Shown here: piece by piece, positions 36,838 through 51,527 of the stretch | How the letters are laid out: every line of letters begins with the position of its first letter | How positions within the stretch are numbered: position 1 is the first letter of the stretch | Assembly: GCA_947650365.1 (NCBI GenBank) | Contig: CANTAL010000099.1 | Coordinates: 248,001-312,000, forward strand | Origin: Chamaelirium japonicum | Taxonomy: Eukaryota; Streptophyta; Magnoliopsida; Liliales; Melanthiaceae | DNA length: 64,000 nt | Direction: 5' to 3' | Made by a program: the position numbers and the translations under genes | The notes under the pieces: model-generated | Told to the model about the DNA's origin: nothing | Databases searched by the model: none | What the model saw: the letters and a program-made list of their open reading frames with translations, nothing else

Positions 36838-37914
36838 GAATCCATTCTATTTCATTCGTACGATCCATTCTAATTCATTCGCACGATCCATTCTAATTCA
36901 TTCGTACGATCCATTCTAATTCATTCGTACGATCCATTCTAATTCATTCGTACGATCCATTCTAATTCATTCGTACGATCCATTCTAATTCCTTCGTATG
37001 ATCCATTCTAATTCATTCGTACGGTATGATTCATTCTAATTCATTCGTACGATTCATTCTAATTCAATCCATTCTAATTCATTCGTACGATCCATTCTAA
37101 TTTATTCGTACGATCCATTCTAATTCATTCGTACGATTCATTCTAATTCAATCCATTCTAATTCATTCGTACGATCCATTCTTACTCATTCGTACGATCC
37201 ATTCTAATTCATTCGCATGAATGAATCCATTCTAATTCATTCGTATGATCCATTCTAATTCATTCGCATGAATGTATCCATTCTAATTCATTCGTACGAT
37301 CCATTCTATCTCATTCATACAATCCATTCCATTTCATTTGTACGATCCATTCTAATTCATTCGCACGATCCATTCTAATTCATTCGCATGATCCATTCTA
37401 ATTCATTCGTACGATCGATTCTAATTCATTCATACAATCCATTCTATTTCATTCGTACGATCCATTCTAATTCATTCGCACGATCCATTCTAATTCATTC
37501 GCACGATCCAATCTAATTCATTTGCACGATCCATTATAATTCATTCGTACGATCCATTCTAATTCATTCGTACGATTCATTCTAATTCAATCCATTCTAA
37601 TTCATTCGTACGATCCATTCTTACTCATTCGTACGATCCATTCTAATTCATTCGCACGAATGAATCCATTCTAATTCATTCGTTTGATCCATTCTAATTC
37701 ATTCGCATGAATGTATCCATTCTAATTCATTCATACGATCCATTCTATCTCATTCGTATAATCCATTCTATTTCATTCGTACGATCCATTCTAATTCATT
37801 CTCACGATCCATTCTAATTCATTCGCATGATCCATTCTAATTCATTCGTACGATCGATTCTAATTCATTCATACGATCCATTCTAATTCAATCGCACGAA
37901 TGTATCCATTCTAA
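36838..37914 (+). repeat. 23-bp satellite, F block 15
   Basis: F arm containing two successive copies of the CGATCGATTC marker (37412 and 37851, 439 bp apart), a local tandem duplication. Flips at CCATTCTAAATGAATTAG. Confidence 0.93.
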
Positions 37915-39955
37915 ATGAATTAGAATGGATCGTACGAATGAGTAAGAATGGATCGTGCGAATGAATTAGAATGGATCATATGAATGAATTAGAATGGATC
38001 GTATGAATGAATTAGAATGGATCGTGCGAATAAATTAGAATGGATCGTATGAATGAATTAGAATAGATTGTGCGAATGAATTAGAATGGATCGTACGAAT
38101 GAATTAGAATGGCTACATTCATGCGAATGAATTAGAATGGATCGTATAAATGAATTAGAATCGATCGTACGAATGAATTAGAATGGATCATGCGAATGAA
38201 TTAGAATGGATCGTGCGAATGAATTAGACTGGATCGTACGAATGAAATAGACTGGATTGTACGAATGAGATAGAATGGATCGTACGAATGAATTAGAATG
38301 GATACATTCATGCGAATGAATTAGAATGGATCATACGAATGAATTAGAATGGATTCATTCGTGCGAATGAATTAGAATGGATCGTACGAATGAGTAAGAA
38401 TGGATCGTACGAATGATTTAGAATGGATTGAATTAGAATGAGTCGTACGAATGAATTAGAATGGATCGTACGAATGAATTAGAATGGATCGTATGAATGA
38501 ATTAGAATGGATTGAATTAGAATGAATCGTCTGAATGAATTAGAATGAATCATACCGTACGAATGAATTAGAATGGATCATACGAATGAATTAGAATGGA
38601 TCGTACGAATGAATTAGATTTGATCGTACGAAGGAATTAGAATGGATCGTACGAAGGAATTAGAATGGATAGTACGAATGAATTAGAATGGATACCTTCG
38701 TGCAAATGAATTAGAATGGATCGTACGAATGAGTAAGAATGGATCGTACGAATGAAATAGAATGGATCGTATGAATGAATTAGAATGGATCGTGCGAATG
38801 AATTAGAATGGATCGTACGAATGAATTAGAATAGATTGTGCGAATGAATTAGAATGGATCTTACGAATGAATTAGAATGGATCGTACAAATGAATTAGAA
38901 TGGATCGTATTAATGAATTAGAATGGATCGTGCGAATGAATTAGAATGGATCGTACGAATGAATTAGAATGGATACATTCGTGCGAAAGAATTAGAATGG
39001 ATCGTATGAATGAATTAGATTGGATCTTACGAATGAATTAGAATGGATCGTACGAATGAATTAGAATGGATCGTATGAATGAATTAGAATGGATCGTGCG
39101 AATGAATTAGAATGGATCGTGCAAATGAATTAGAATGGATCGTATGAATGAATTAGAATGGATCGTGCGAATGAATTAGAATGGATCATATGAATGAATT
39201 AGAATGGATCGTATGAATGAATTAGAATGGATCGTGCGAATAAATTAGAATGGATCGTATGAATGAATTAGAATAGATTGTGCGAATGAATTAGAATGGA
39301 TCGTACGAAGGAATTAGAATGGATCGTACGAAGGAATTAGAATGGATAGTACGAATGAATTAGAATGGATACCTTCGTACAAATGAATTAGAATGGATCG
39401 TACGAATTAATTAGAATGGATCGTTTGAATAAATTAGAATGGATCGTACTTATGAATTAGAATGGGTCATACGAATGAAATAGAATGGATCGTACCAAGG
39501 AATTAGAAAGGATCGTACAAACGAATTAGAATGGATCGTATGAATGAAATAGAATAGATCGTACGAATGAATTAGAATGGATCGTATGATTGAATTAGAT
39601 TGGATTGTATGAATGAATTAGAATTGATTGTACGAATGAAATAGAATAGAACGTACGAATGAAATAGAATGGATCGTACGAATGAATTAGAATAGATTGT
39701 GCGAATGGATTAGAATGGATTATACGATTGAGTAAGAATGGATTGTACGAATGAAATAGAATAGATCGTACGAATGAATTAGAATGGATCGTATGAATGA
39801 ATTAGAATGGATCATGGAATGAATTAGAATGGATCGTACGAATGAATTAGAATGGATCGTATGAATGAATTAGAATGGATCGTAGTAATGGATTAGAATG
39901 GATCCTACGAATGAATTAGAATAGATTGTGCGAATGAATTAGAATGGATCTGGAT
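37915..39955 (-). repeat. 23-bp satellite, R block 15
   Basis: R module joined in mid-course (no GTATGAGTGTG; GAATCGATCG at 38158), then further R units to the inverted GGATCTGGATCGTGTATCC junction. Confidence 0.93.
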
Positions 39956-40992
39956 CGTGTATCCATTCTAATTCATTCGTACGACCCATTCTAATTCATT
40001 CGCACGATCCATTCTAATTCATTCGTACTATCTATTCTATTTCATTCGTATAATCCATTCTAATTCATTCATACGATCCAATCTAATTCATTCATACGAT
40101 CCATTCTAATTCATTCGTACGATCTATTCTATTTCATTCATACGATCCATTCTAATTCGTTTGTACGATCCTTTCTAATTCATTCGCACGATCCATTCTA
40201 ATTCATTCATACGATCCATTCTAATTCATTCGTACGATCCATTCTAATTCATTCGCACGAATGTATCCATTCTAATTCATTCGTACGATCCATTCTAATT
40301 CATTTGTACGAATGTATCCACTCTAATTCATTCGTATGATCCATTCTAATTCATTTGCACGAATGTATCCATTCTAATTCATTCGTACGATCCATTCTAA
40401 TTCATTCGTACGATCCATTCTAATTCATTCGTACGATCCGTTCTAATTCCTTCATATGATCCATTCTAATTCATTCGCACGAATGTATCCATTCTAATTC
40501 ATTCGTACGATCCATTCTAATTCATTCGTACGATCCATTCTAATTCCTTCGTATGATCCATTCTAATTCATTCGCACGAATGTATCCATTCTAATTCATT
40601 CGTATGATCCATTCTAATTCATTCGTACGATCCATTCTAAATCCTTCGTATGATCCATTCTAATTCATTCGTACGATCAATTCTAATTCATACGATCCAT
40701 TCTAATTCATTCGCACAATCTATTCTAATTCAATCGTACGATCCATTCTAATTCATTCGTACGATCCATTCTAATTCATTCGTAGGATCCATTCTATTTC
40801 ATTCATACGATCCATTTTAATTCATTCGCACGATCCATTCTAATTCATTCATACGATCCATTCTAATTCATTCGTACGATCCATTCTAATTTCTTCGTAT
40901 GATCTATTCTAATTCCTTCGTACGATCCATTCTAATTCCTTCGTACGATCCATTCAAATTCATTCGCACGAATCTATCCATTCTAATTCATT
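39956..40992 (+). repeat. 23-bp satellite, F block 16
   Basis: Starts at the inverted copy of the 34.7-kb junction. From 40257 to about 40680 it has three repeats of a CGCACGAATGTATCC, CGTACG, CCTTC(A/G)TATG group (about 115 bp each), a small higher-order tandem also seen at 50.8-51.17 kb. Flips at ATTCATTTAGAATGG. Confidence 0.92.
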
Positions 40993-41826
40993 TAGAATGG
41001 ATTGTACGAATGAGATAGAATGGATCGTACGAATGAATTAGAATGGATACATTCATGCGAATGAATTAGAATGGATCATACGAATGAATTAGAATGGATT
41101 CATTCGTGCGAATGAATTAGAATGGATCGTACGAATGAGTAAGAATGGATCGTACGAATGAATTAGAATGGATTGAATTAGAATGAATCGTACGAATGAA
41201 TTAGAATGGATCGTACGAATGAATTGGAATGGATACATTCGTGCGAATGAATTAGAATGGATCGTATGAATGAATTAGAGTGGATACATTCGTATAAATG
41301 AATTAGAATGGATCGTACGAATGAATTAGAAAGGATACATTCGTGCGAATGAATTAGAATGGATCATATGAATGAATTAGAATGGATCGTTTAAGTGAAT
41401 GCGAATGGATCGTGCGAATGAATTAGAATAGATTGTACGAATGAATTAGAATGGATCGTACGAATGAATTAGAATGGATACATTCGTGCGAATGAATTAG
41501 AATGGATCGTATGAATGAATTAGAATGAATCGTACGAATGAATTAGAGTGGATCGTACGAATGAATTAAATGGATCGTACGAATGAATTAGAATGGATTG
41601 AATTAGAATGAATCGTACGAATGAATTAGAATGAATCATACCGTACGAATGAATTAGAATGGATCGTACGAATGAATTAGAATGGACCGTACGAATGAAT
41701 TAGAATGGATTGTGCAAATGAATTAGAATGGATCGTATGAATGAATTAGAATGGATCGTATGAATGAATTAGAATGGATCGTGCGAATGAATTAGAATGG
41801 ATCGTACGAATGAAATAGAATAGATT
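40993..41826 (-). repeat. 23-bp satellite, R block 16
   Basis: Starts with GAGATAGAATGG units, then mixed R units. Ends in J1 with one mismatch (41818-41836, GAATAGATTCGCACG). Confidence 0.93.
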
Positions 41827-42796
41827 CGCACGAATGTATCCATTCTAATTCATTCGTACGATCCATTCTAATTCATTCGTACAATCCATTCTAATTCATT
41901 CGCACGATCCATTCGTATTCACTCAAATGATCCATTCTAATTCATTCATATGATCCATTCTAATTCATTCGCACGAATGTATCCATTCTAATTCATTCGT
42001 ACGATCCATTCTAATTCATTTGTACGAATGTATCCACTCTAATTCATTCATACGATCCATTCTAATTCATTCGTACGAATGTATCCATTCCAATTCATTC
42101 GTACGATCCATTCTAATTCATTCGCACAATCTATTCTAATTCATTCGTACGATCTATTCTAATTCATTAGCATGATCCATTCTAATTCATTCGTACGATC
42201 TATTCTATTTCATTCGTACAATCCATTCTTACATAATCGTATGATCCATTCTAATCCATTCGCGCAATCTATTCTAATTCATTCGTACGATCCATTCTAT
42301 TTCATTCGTACGATCCATTCTAATTCATACGATCCATTCTATTTCATTCATACGATCCATTTTAATTCATTCGCACGATCCATTCTAATTCATTCATACG
42401 ATCCATTCTAATTCATTCGTACGATCCATTCTAATTTCTTCATATGATCTATTCTAATTCCTTCGTACGATCCATTCTAATTCCTTCGTACGATCCATTC
42501 AAATTCATTCGCACGAATCTATCCATTCTATTTCATTCGTACGATCCATTCTTACTCATTCGTACGATCCATTCGTATCCATTCTAATTCATTCATACGA
42601 TCCTTTCTAATTCATTCGTACGATCCATTCTAATTCATTCGCACGATCCATTCTAATTCATTCGTACGATCCATTCTAATTCATTCGTACAATCTATTCT
42701 AATTCATTCGCACGATCCATTCTAATTCGAACCACTCTAATTCATTCGTATGATCCATTCTAATTCATTCGCACGAATGTATCCATTCTAATTCAT
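41827..42796 (+). repeat. 23-bp satellite, F block 17
   Basis: F arm with the 1699-type landmark at 42172, again 354 bp from J1. Flips at AATTCATTAGAATGG. Confidence 0.93.
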
Positions 42797-43060
42797 TAGA
42801 ATGGATCATACGAATGAGTAAGAATGGATCGTACGAATGAAATAGAATGGATTGTACGAATGAATTAGAATAGATCGTACGAATGAATTAGAATAGATTG
42901 TATGAATGAATTAGAATGGATACATTCGTGCGAATGAATTAGAATGAATCGTACGAATGAATTAGAATAGATCGTGCGAATGAATTAGAATGGATCGTAC
43001 GAATGAATTAGAATAGATTGTGCGAATGAATTAGAATGGATCGTATGAATGAATTAGATT
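42797..43060 (-). repeat. 23-bp satellite, short R block 17
   Basis: About eleven units, leaving by a one-off R to F junction (GAATTAGATTATGATCCATTT). Confidence 0.92.
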
Positions 43061-44387
43061 ATGATCCATTTTATTTCATTCGTATGATCCATTCTAATTC
43101 CTTCGTACAATCTAATTCATTCATACGATCCATTCTAATTCATTCGCACGAATGTATCCATTCAAATTCATTCGTACGATCCATTCTAATTCATTCGCAC
43201 GATCCATTCTAATTCATTCATACGATCCATTCTAATTCATTTATACGATCCAATCTAATTCATTCATACAATCCATTCTAATTCATTTGCACGAATTTAT
43301 CCATTCTAATTCATTCGTACGATCCATTCTAATTCATTCGCACAATCTATTCTAATTCATTCGCACAATCTATTCTAATTCATTCGTATGATCCATTCGA
43401 ATTCATTCGTACGATCCATTCTAATTCATTCGTACAATTCATTCTAATTCAATTCTTTCTAATTCATTCGTACGATCCATTCTAATTCATTTGCACGAAT
43501 GAATCCATTCTAATTCATTCGTATGATCCATTCTAATTCATTCGCATGAATGTATCCATTCTAATTCATTTGTACGATCCATTCTATCTCATTCGTACAA
43601 TCCTTTCTATTTCATTCGTACGATCCATTCTAATTCATTCGCACGATCCATTCTAATTCATTCGCATGATCCATTCTAATTCATTCGTACGATCGATTCT
43701 AATTCATTCATACGATCCATTCTAATTCATTCGCACGAATGTATCCATTCTAATTCATTCGTACGATCCATTCTAATTCATTCGTACAATCTATTCTAAT
43801 TCATTCATACGATCCATTCTAATTTATTCGCACGATCCATTCTAATTCCTTTGTATGATCCATTCTAATTCATTCGTATGGTATGATTCATTCTAATTCA
43901 TTCGTACGATTCATTCTAATTCAATCCATTCTAATTCATTCGTACGATCCATTCTAATTCATTCGTATGATCCATTCTAATTCATTCGTACGATTCATTC
44001 TAATTCAATCCAATCTAATTCATTCGCACGATCCATTCTTACTCATTCGTACGATCCATTCTAATTCATTCGCACGAATGAATCCATTCTAATTCATTCG
44101 TATGATCCATTCTAATTCATTCGCATGAATTATCCATTCTAATTCATTCGTACGATCCATTCTATCTCATTCGGACAATCCATTCTATTTCATTCGTACG
44201 ATCCATTCTAATTCATTCGCACGATCCATTCTAATTCATTCGCATGATCCATTCTAATTCATTCGTACGATCGATTCTAATTCATTCATACGATCCATTC
44301 TAATTCATTCGCACGAATGTATCCATTCTAATTCATTCGTACGATCCATTCTAATTCATTCGCACAATCTATTCTAATTCATTCATA
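43061..44387 (+). repeat. 23-bp satellite, F block 18
   Basis: Two successive copies of the F-arm segment with CGATCGATTC at 43690 and 44268 (578 bp apart). Leaves through CATTCATATTGTGCGAATGG. Confidence 0.93.
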
Positions 44388-45013
44388 TTGTGCGAATGGA
44401 TTAGAATGGATCATACGATTGAGTAAGAATGGATTGTACGAATGATTTAGAAGGGATCGTACTAATGAATTAGAATAGATTGTGCGAATGAATTTGGATG
44501 GATCGTACGAATGAATTAGAAAGGATATATTCGTGCGAATGAATTAGAATAGATCGTATGAATGAATTAGATTAGATCGTATGAATGAATTAGAATGGAT
44601 TATATGAATGAATTAGAATGGATCGTGCGAATGAATTAGAATGGATCGTGCGAATGAATTAGAATGGATCGTATGAATGAATTAGATTGGATCCTACGAA
44701 TGAATTAGAATGGATCGTACGAATGAATTAGAATGGATTGAATTAGAATGAATCGTACGAATGAATTAGAATGAATCATACCGTACGAATGAATTAGAAT
44801 GGATCATACGAAGGAATTAGAATGGATCGTACGAATGAATTAGAAAGGATCGTACGAATGAATTAGAATGGATCGTGCGAATGAATTAGAATGGATCGTA
44901 CGAATAAATTAGAATGGATCGTACGAATGAATTAGAATGGATCGTATGAATGATTTAGAATGGATCGTGCGAATGAATTAGAATGGATCATACGAATGAA
45001 ATAGAATGGATTC
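44388..45013 (-). repeat. 23-bp satellite, R block 18
   Basis: R units including GGATATATTCG and the GGATTGAATTAGAATG/CATACCGTACG group, ending in J1 (45004-45022). Confidence 0.93.
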
Positions 45014-45453
45014 GCACGAATGTATCCATTCTAATTCATTCGTACGATCCATTCTAATTCAATCGTACAATCCATTCTAATTCATTCGCACGATCCATTC
45101 TTACTCATTCGTACGATCCATTCTAATTCATTCGCACGATCCATTCTAATTCATTAATACGATCCATTCTAATTCATTCGCACGATCCATTCTAATTCAT
45201 TCACACTCATACAATCCATTCTAATTCATTCGCACGAATGTATCCTTTCTAATTCATTCGTACGATCCATTCTAATTCATTCGTACAATCTATTCTAATT
45301 CATTCGAACGATCCATTCTAAGTCGTTCGTACGATCCATTCTAATTCATTCGTACGATCCATTCTAATTCATTCGCACGATCCATTCTTATTCATTAATA
45401 CGATCTAATCTAATTCATTCATACGATCCATTCTAATTCATTCGTACGATCCA
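45014..45453 (+). repeat. 23-bp satellite, F block 19
   Basis: This F arm joins directly to the TTCACACTCATACAATCC region rather than the 1699-type segment. J1 here is therefore followed by a different arm. Confidence 0.92.
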
Positions 45454-46211
45454 TTAGAATGGATCGTATGAATGAATTAGAATAGATTGTGTGAATGAAT
45501 TAGAATGGATCGTACGAATGAATTAGAATGGATACATTCGTGCGAATGAATTAGAATGGATCGTATGAATGAATTAGAATCGATCGTACGAATGAATTAG
45601 AATGGATCATGCGAATGAATTAGAATGGATTGTGCGAATGAATTAGAATGGATCGTACGAATGAAATAGAATGGATTGTACGAATGAATTAGAATGGATA
45701 AATTCATGCTAATGAATTAGAATGGATCATATGAATGAATTAGAATGGATTCATTCGTGCGAATGAATTAGAATGGATCGTACGAATGAGTAAGAATGGA
45801 TCGTACGAATGAATTAGAATGGATTGAATTAGAATGAATCATACGAATGAATTAGAATGGATCGTACGAAGGAATTAGAATGGATCGTACGAAGGAATTA
45901 GAATGGATAGTACGAATGAATTAGAATGGATACCTTCGTGCAAATGAATTAGAATAGATCGTACGAATGAGTAAGAATGGATCGTACGAATGAAATAGAA
46001 TGGATCGTATGAATGAATTAGAATGGATCGTGCGAATGAATTAGAATGGATCGTACGAATGAATTAGAATAGATTGTGCGAATGAATTAGAATGGATCGT
46101 ACGAATGAATTAGAATGGATCGTACGAATGAATTATAATGGATCGTATGAATCAATTAGAATGGATCGTGCGAATGAATTAGAATGGATCGTACGAATGA
46201 AATAGAATGGA
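45454..46211 (-). repeat. 23-bp satellite, R block 19
   Basis: R module fragment with GAATCGATCG at 45577 and CCTTCGTGC near 45933. Leaves through a one-off junction GAATGGATTCATTCGCAC. Confidence 0.93.
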
Positions 46212-48695
46212 TTCATTCGCACAATCTATTCTAATTCATTCGTACGATCTATTCTAATTCATTAGCATGATCCATTCTAATTCATTTGTACGATCTATTC
46301 TATTTCATTCGTACAATCCATTCTTACTCAATCGTATGATCCATTCTAATCCATTCGCACAATCTATTCTAATTCATTCGTACGATCCATTCTATTTCAT
46401 TCGTACGATCCATTCTAATTCATACGATCCATTCTATTTCATTCATACGATCCATTTTAATTCATTCGCACGATCTATTCTAATTCATTCATACGATCCA
46501 TTCTAATTCATTCGTACGATCTATTCTAATTTCTTCGTATGATCTATTCTAATTCCTTCGTACGATCCATTCTAATTCCTTCGTACGATCCATTCAAATT
46601 CATTCGCACGAATCTATCCATTCTAATTCATTCGTACGATCCATTCTAATTCATTCGCACGATCCATTCTAATTCATTAATACGATCCAATCTAATTCAT
46701 TCATACGATCTATTCTAATTCATTCGCACGAATATATCCTTTCTAATTCATTCGTACGATCCAAATTCATTTATCCGTACGATCTATTCTATTTCATTTG
46801 TACAATCCATTCTTATCGTACGATCCATTCTAATTCAATCCATTCTAATTCATTCGTACGATCCATTCTAATTCATTCTTACGATCCATTCTAATTCATT
46901 CGTACGATTCATTCTAATTCAATCCATTCTAATTCATTCGTACGATCCATTCTATTTCATTCGTACGATCCGTTCTTACTTATTCGTACGATCCATTCGT
47001 ATCCATTCTAATTCATTCGTACGATCTATTCTAATTCATTCATATGATCCATTCTAATTCCTTCGTACGATCCATGCTAATTCATTCGTACGATCCATTC
47101 TAATTCATTCGCACGATCCATTCTAATTCATTCGTACGATCCATTCTATTTCATTCATACGATCCATTCTAATACATTCATACGATCTATTCTAATTCTT
47201 TCGTACGTTTCATTCTAATTCTAATTCATTCATACGATCCATTCTAATTCCTTCGTACGATCCATTCTTACTCATTCGTACGATCCATTCTAATTCATTC
47301 GCACGAATGAATCCATTCTAATTCATTCGTATGATCCATTCTAATTCATTCGCATGAATGTATCCATTCTAATTCATTCGTACAATCCATTCTATCTCAT
47401 TTGTACAATCCATTCTATTTCATTCGTACGATCCATTCTAATTCATTCGCACGATCCATTCTAATTCATTCGCATGATCCATTCTAATTCATTCGTACGA
47501 TCGATTCTAATTCATTCATACGATCCATTCTAATTCATTCGCACGAATGTATCCATTCTAATTCATTCGTACGATCCATTCAAATTCATTCGTACGATCC
47601 ATTCTTACTCATTCGTACGATCCATTCTAATTCATTCATACGATCCAATCTAATTCATTCATACGATCCATTCTAATTCATTCGCACAATCTATTCTAAT
47701 TCATTCATACGATCCATTCTAATTTATTCGCACGATCCATTCTAATTCATTCATATGATTCATTCTAATTCATTCATATGATCCATTCTAATTCATTCGC
47801 ACGATCCATTCTTACTCATTCGTACGATCCATTCTAATTCATTCGTACTATCCATTCTAATTCATTCATACGATCCATTCTATTTCATTCGTACGATCCA
47901 TTCTTACTCATTCGTATGATCCATTCTAATTCATTTGCACGAAGGTATCCATTCTAATTCTTTTGTACTATCCATTCTAATTCCTTCGTACGATCCATTC
48001 TAATTCCTTCGTACGATCCATTCTAATTCATTCATACGATCCATTCTAATTCATTCGCACGATCCATTCTAATTCATTCGCACGATCCATTCTAATTCAT
48101 TAGCACGATCCATTCTAATTCATTCGTACGATCCATTCTAATTCATTTATACGATCCAATCTAATTCATTCATACGATCCATTCTAATTCTTTCGCACGA
48201 ATGTATCCATTCTAATTCATTCTATTTCAATCCATTCTAATTCATTCGTACGATCCATTCTAATTCATTCGTACAATCTATTCTAATTCATTCATACGAT
48301 CCATTCTAATTTATTCGCACGATCCATTCTAATTCATTCATACGATCCATTCTAATTCATTCATATGATCCATTCTAATTCATTCGCACGAATGTATCCA
48401 TTCTAATTCAGTCGTACGATCCATTCTAATTCATTTGTACGAATGTATCCACTCTAATTCATTCATACGATCCATTCGAATTCATTCGCACGAATGTATC
48501 CATTCCAATTCATTCGTACGATCAATTCTAATTCTTTCGCACAAATGTATCCACTCCAATTCATTCGTACGATCCATTCTAATTCATTCGCACGATCCAT
48601 TCTAATTCATTCGTACGATCCAATCTAATTCATTCGTACGATCCATTCTAATTCATTCGTACGATCCATTCTATTTCATTCATACGATCCATTCT
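46212..48695 (+). repeat. 23-bp satellite, F block 20
   Basis: Longest F block. The start copies 1680-2590 at +44,568 bp (landmarks 1699/46267, 2190/46758, 2431/46999). A +23-bp slip follows (2601/47192), meaning one unit gained. CGATCGATTC at 47508. Flips at CCATTCTAATGAATTAG. Confidence 0.93.
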
Positions 48696-50530
48696 AATGA
48701 ATTAGAATGGATTGAATTAGAATGGATCGTACGAATGAATTAGAAAGGATACATTCGTGCGGATGAATTAGAATATATCGTATGAGTGTGAATGAATTAG
48801 AATAGATCGTGTGAATGAATTAGAATGGATCGTATTAATGAATTAGAATGGATCGTGCGAATGAATTAGAATGGATCGTATGAATGAGTAAGAATGGATC
48901 GTGCGAATGAATTAGAATGGATCATATGAATGAATTAGAATGGATCGTATGAATGAATTAGAATGGATCGTGCGAATAAATTAGAATGGATCGTATGAAT
49001 GAATTAGAATAGATTGTGCGAATGAATTAGAATGGATCGTACGAATGAATTAGAATGGATACATTCGTGCGAATGAATTAGAGTGGATCGTATGAATGAA
49101 TTAGAATCGATCGTACGAATGAATTAGAATGGATCATGCGAATTAATTAGAATGGATCGTGCGAATGAATTAGAATGGATCGTACGAATGAAATAGAATG
49201 GAAGTTACGAATGAGATAGAATGGATCGTACGAATGAATTGGAATGGATACATTCATGCGAATGAATTAGAATGGATCATACAAATGAATTAGAATGGAT
49301 TCATTCGTGCGAATGAATTAGAATGGATCGTACGAATGAGTAAGAATGGATCGTACGAATGAATTAGAATGGATTGAATTAGAATGAATCGTACGAATGA
49401 ATTAGAATGGATCGTACGAATGAATTAGAATGGATCGCATGAATGAAATAGAATGGATCGTACGAATGAATTAGAATGGATCATACGAATGAATTAGAAT
49501 GGATACATTCGTGCGAATGAATTAGAATGGATCGTATGAATGATTTAGAATCGATCGTACGAATGAATTAGAATGGATCATGCGAATGAATTAGAATTGA
49601 TCGTGCGAATGAATTAGAATGGATCGTACGAATGAAATAGAATGGATTGTATGAATGAGATAGAATGGATCGTACGAATGAATTAGAATGGATACATTCA
49701 TGCGAATGGATTAGAATGGATCATACGAATGAATTAGAATGGATTCATTCGTGCGAATGAATTAGAATGGATCGTACGAATGAGTAAGAATGGATCGTAT
49801 GAATTAATTAGAATGGATTGAATTAGAATGAATCGTATGAATGAATTAGAATGGATCGTATGAATGAATTAGAATGGATCGTACGAATGAATTAGAATGG
49901 ATTGAATTAGAATGAATCGTACGAATGAATTTGAATGAATCATACCGTACGAATGAATTAGAATGGATCATACGAAGGAATTAGAATGGATCGTACGAAT
50001 GAATTACAATGGATCGTACGAATGAGTAAGAATGGATCGTACGAATGAAATAGAATGGATCGTATGAATGAATTAGAATGGATCGTGCGAATGAATTAGA
50101 ATGGATACATTCGTGCGAATGAATTAGAATGGATCGTATGAATGAATTAAATTGGATCGTATGAATGAATTAGAATGGATCGTGCGAATGAACTAGAATG
50201 GAACGTACGAATGAATTAGAATGGATCGTTTGAATGAATTAGAATGGATCGTACTTATGAATTAGAATGGGTCATACGAATGAAATAGAATGGATCGTAC
50301 GAAGGAATTAGAAAGGATCGTACAAACGAATTAGAATGGATCGTATGAATGAAATAGAATAGATCGTACGAATGAATTAGAATGGATCGTATGAATGAAT
50401 TAGATTGGATCGTATGAATGAATTAGAATGGATTGTACGAATTAAATAGAATAGATCGTACGAATGAATTAGAATGGATCGTGCGAATGAATTAGAATGG
50501 GTCGTACGAATGAATTAGAATGGATACACG
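48696..50530 (-). repeat. 23-bp satellite, R block 20
   Basis: R module (GTATGAGTGTG 48782) with a 444-bp tandem duplication: GAATCGATCG 49104/49548, GAGATAG 49213/49657, GGATTGAATT 49371/49815. Ends in GGATACACGATCCAGATCC (50522-50540). Confidence 0.93.
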
Positions 50531-51527
50531 ATCCAGATCCATTCTAATTCATTCGCACAATCTATTCTAATTCATTCGTAGGATCCATTCAAATTCATTA
50601 CTACGATCCATTCTAATTCATTCATACGATCCATTCTAATTCATTCGTATTATCCATTCTAATTCATTCGCACGATCCATTCTAATTCATTCATACGATC
50701 CATTCTAATTCATTCGTATGTATCCATTCTAATTCATTCATACGATCCATTCTAATTCTACGATCCATTCTTACTCATTCGTATTATCCATTTTAATTCA
50801 TTCACACGAATGTATCAACTCTAATTCATTCGTATGATCCATTCTAATTCATTCGCACGAATGTATCCATTCTAATTCATTCGTACGATCCATTCTAATT
50901 CATTCGTACGATCCATTCTAATTCATTCGTACGATCCATTCTAATTCCTTCGTATGATCCATTCTAATTCATTCGCACGAATGTATCCATTCTAATTCAT
51001 TCGTACGATCCATTCTAATTCATTCGTACGATCCATTCTAATTCCTTTATATGATCCATTCTTATTCATTCGCACGAATGTATCCATTCTAATTCATTCG
51101 TACGATCCATTCTAATTCATTCGTACGATCCATTCTAAATCCTTCATATGATCCATTCTAATTCATTCGTACGATCAATTCTAATTCATACGATACATTC
51201 TAATTCATTCGCATAATCTATTCTAATTCATTCGTACGATCCATTCTAAATCATTTACACGAATGTATCCATTCTAATTCATTCGTACGATCCATTCTAA
51301 TTCATTCATACGATCCATTCTAATTCATTCGCATGAATGTATCCATTCTAATTCATTCGTACGATCCATTCTAATTCATTCGCACAATTTATTCTAATTC
51401 ATTCATACGATCCATCCTAATTCATTCGCACGAATGTATCCATTCTAATTCATTCGTACAATCCATTCTATTTCATTTGTACGATCCATTCTTACTCATT
51501 CGTACGATCCATTCTTACTCATTCGTA
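50531..51527 (+). repeat. 23-bp satellite, F block 21
   Basis: Contains the ~115-bp three-fold group also seen at 40.3-40.7 kb, here in the same orientation. Flips at ACTCATTCGTACAAAGG. Confidence 0.93.
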
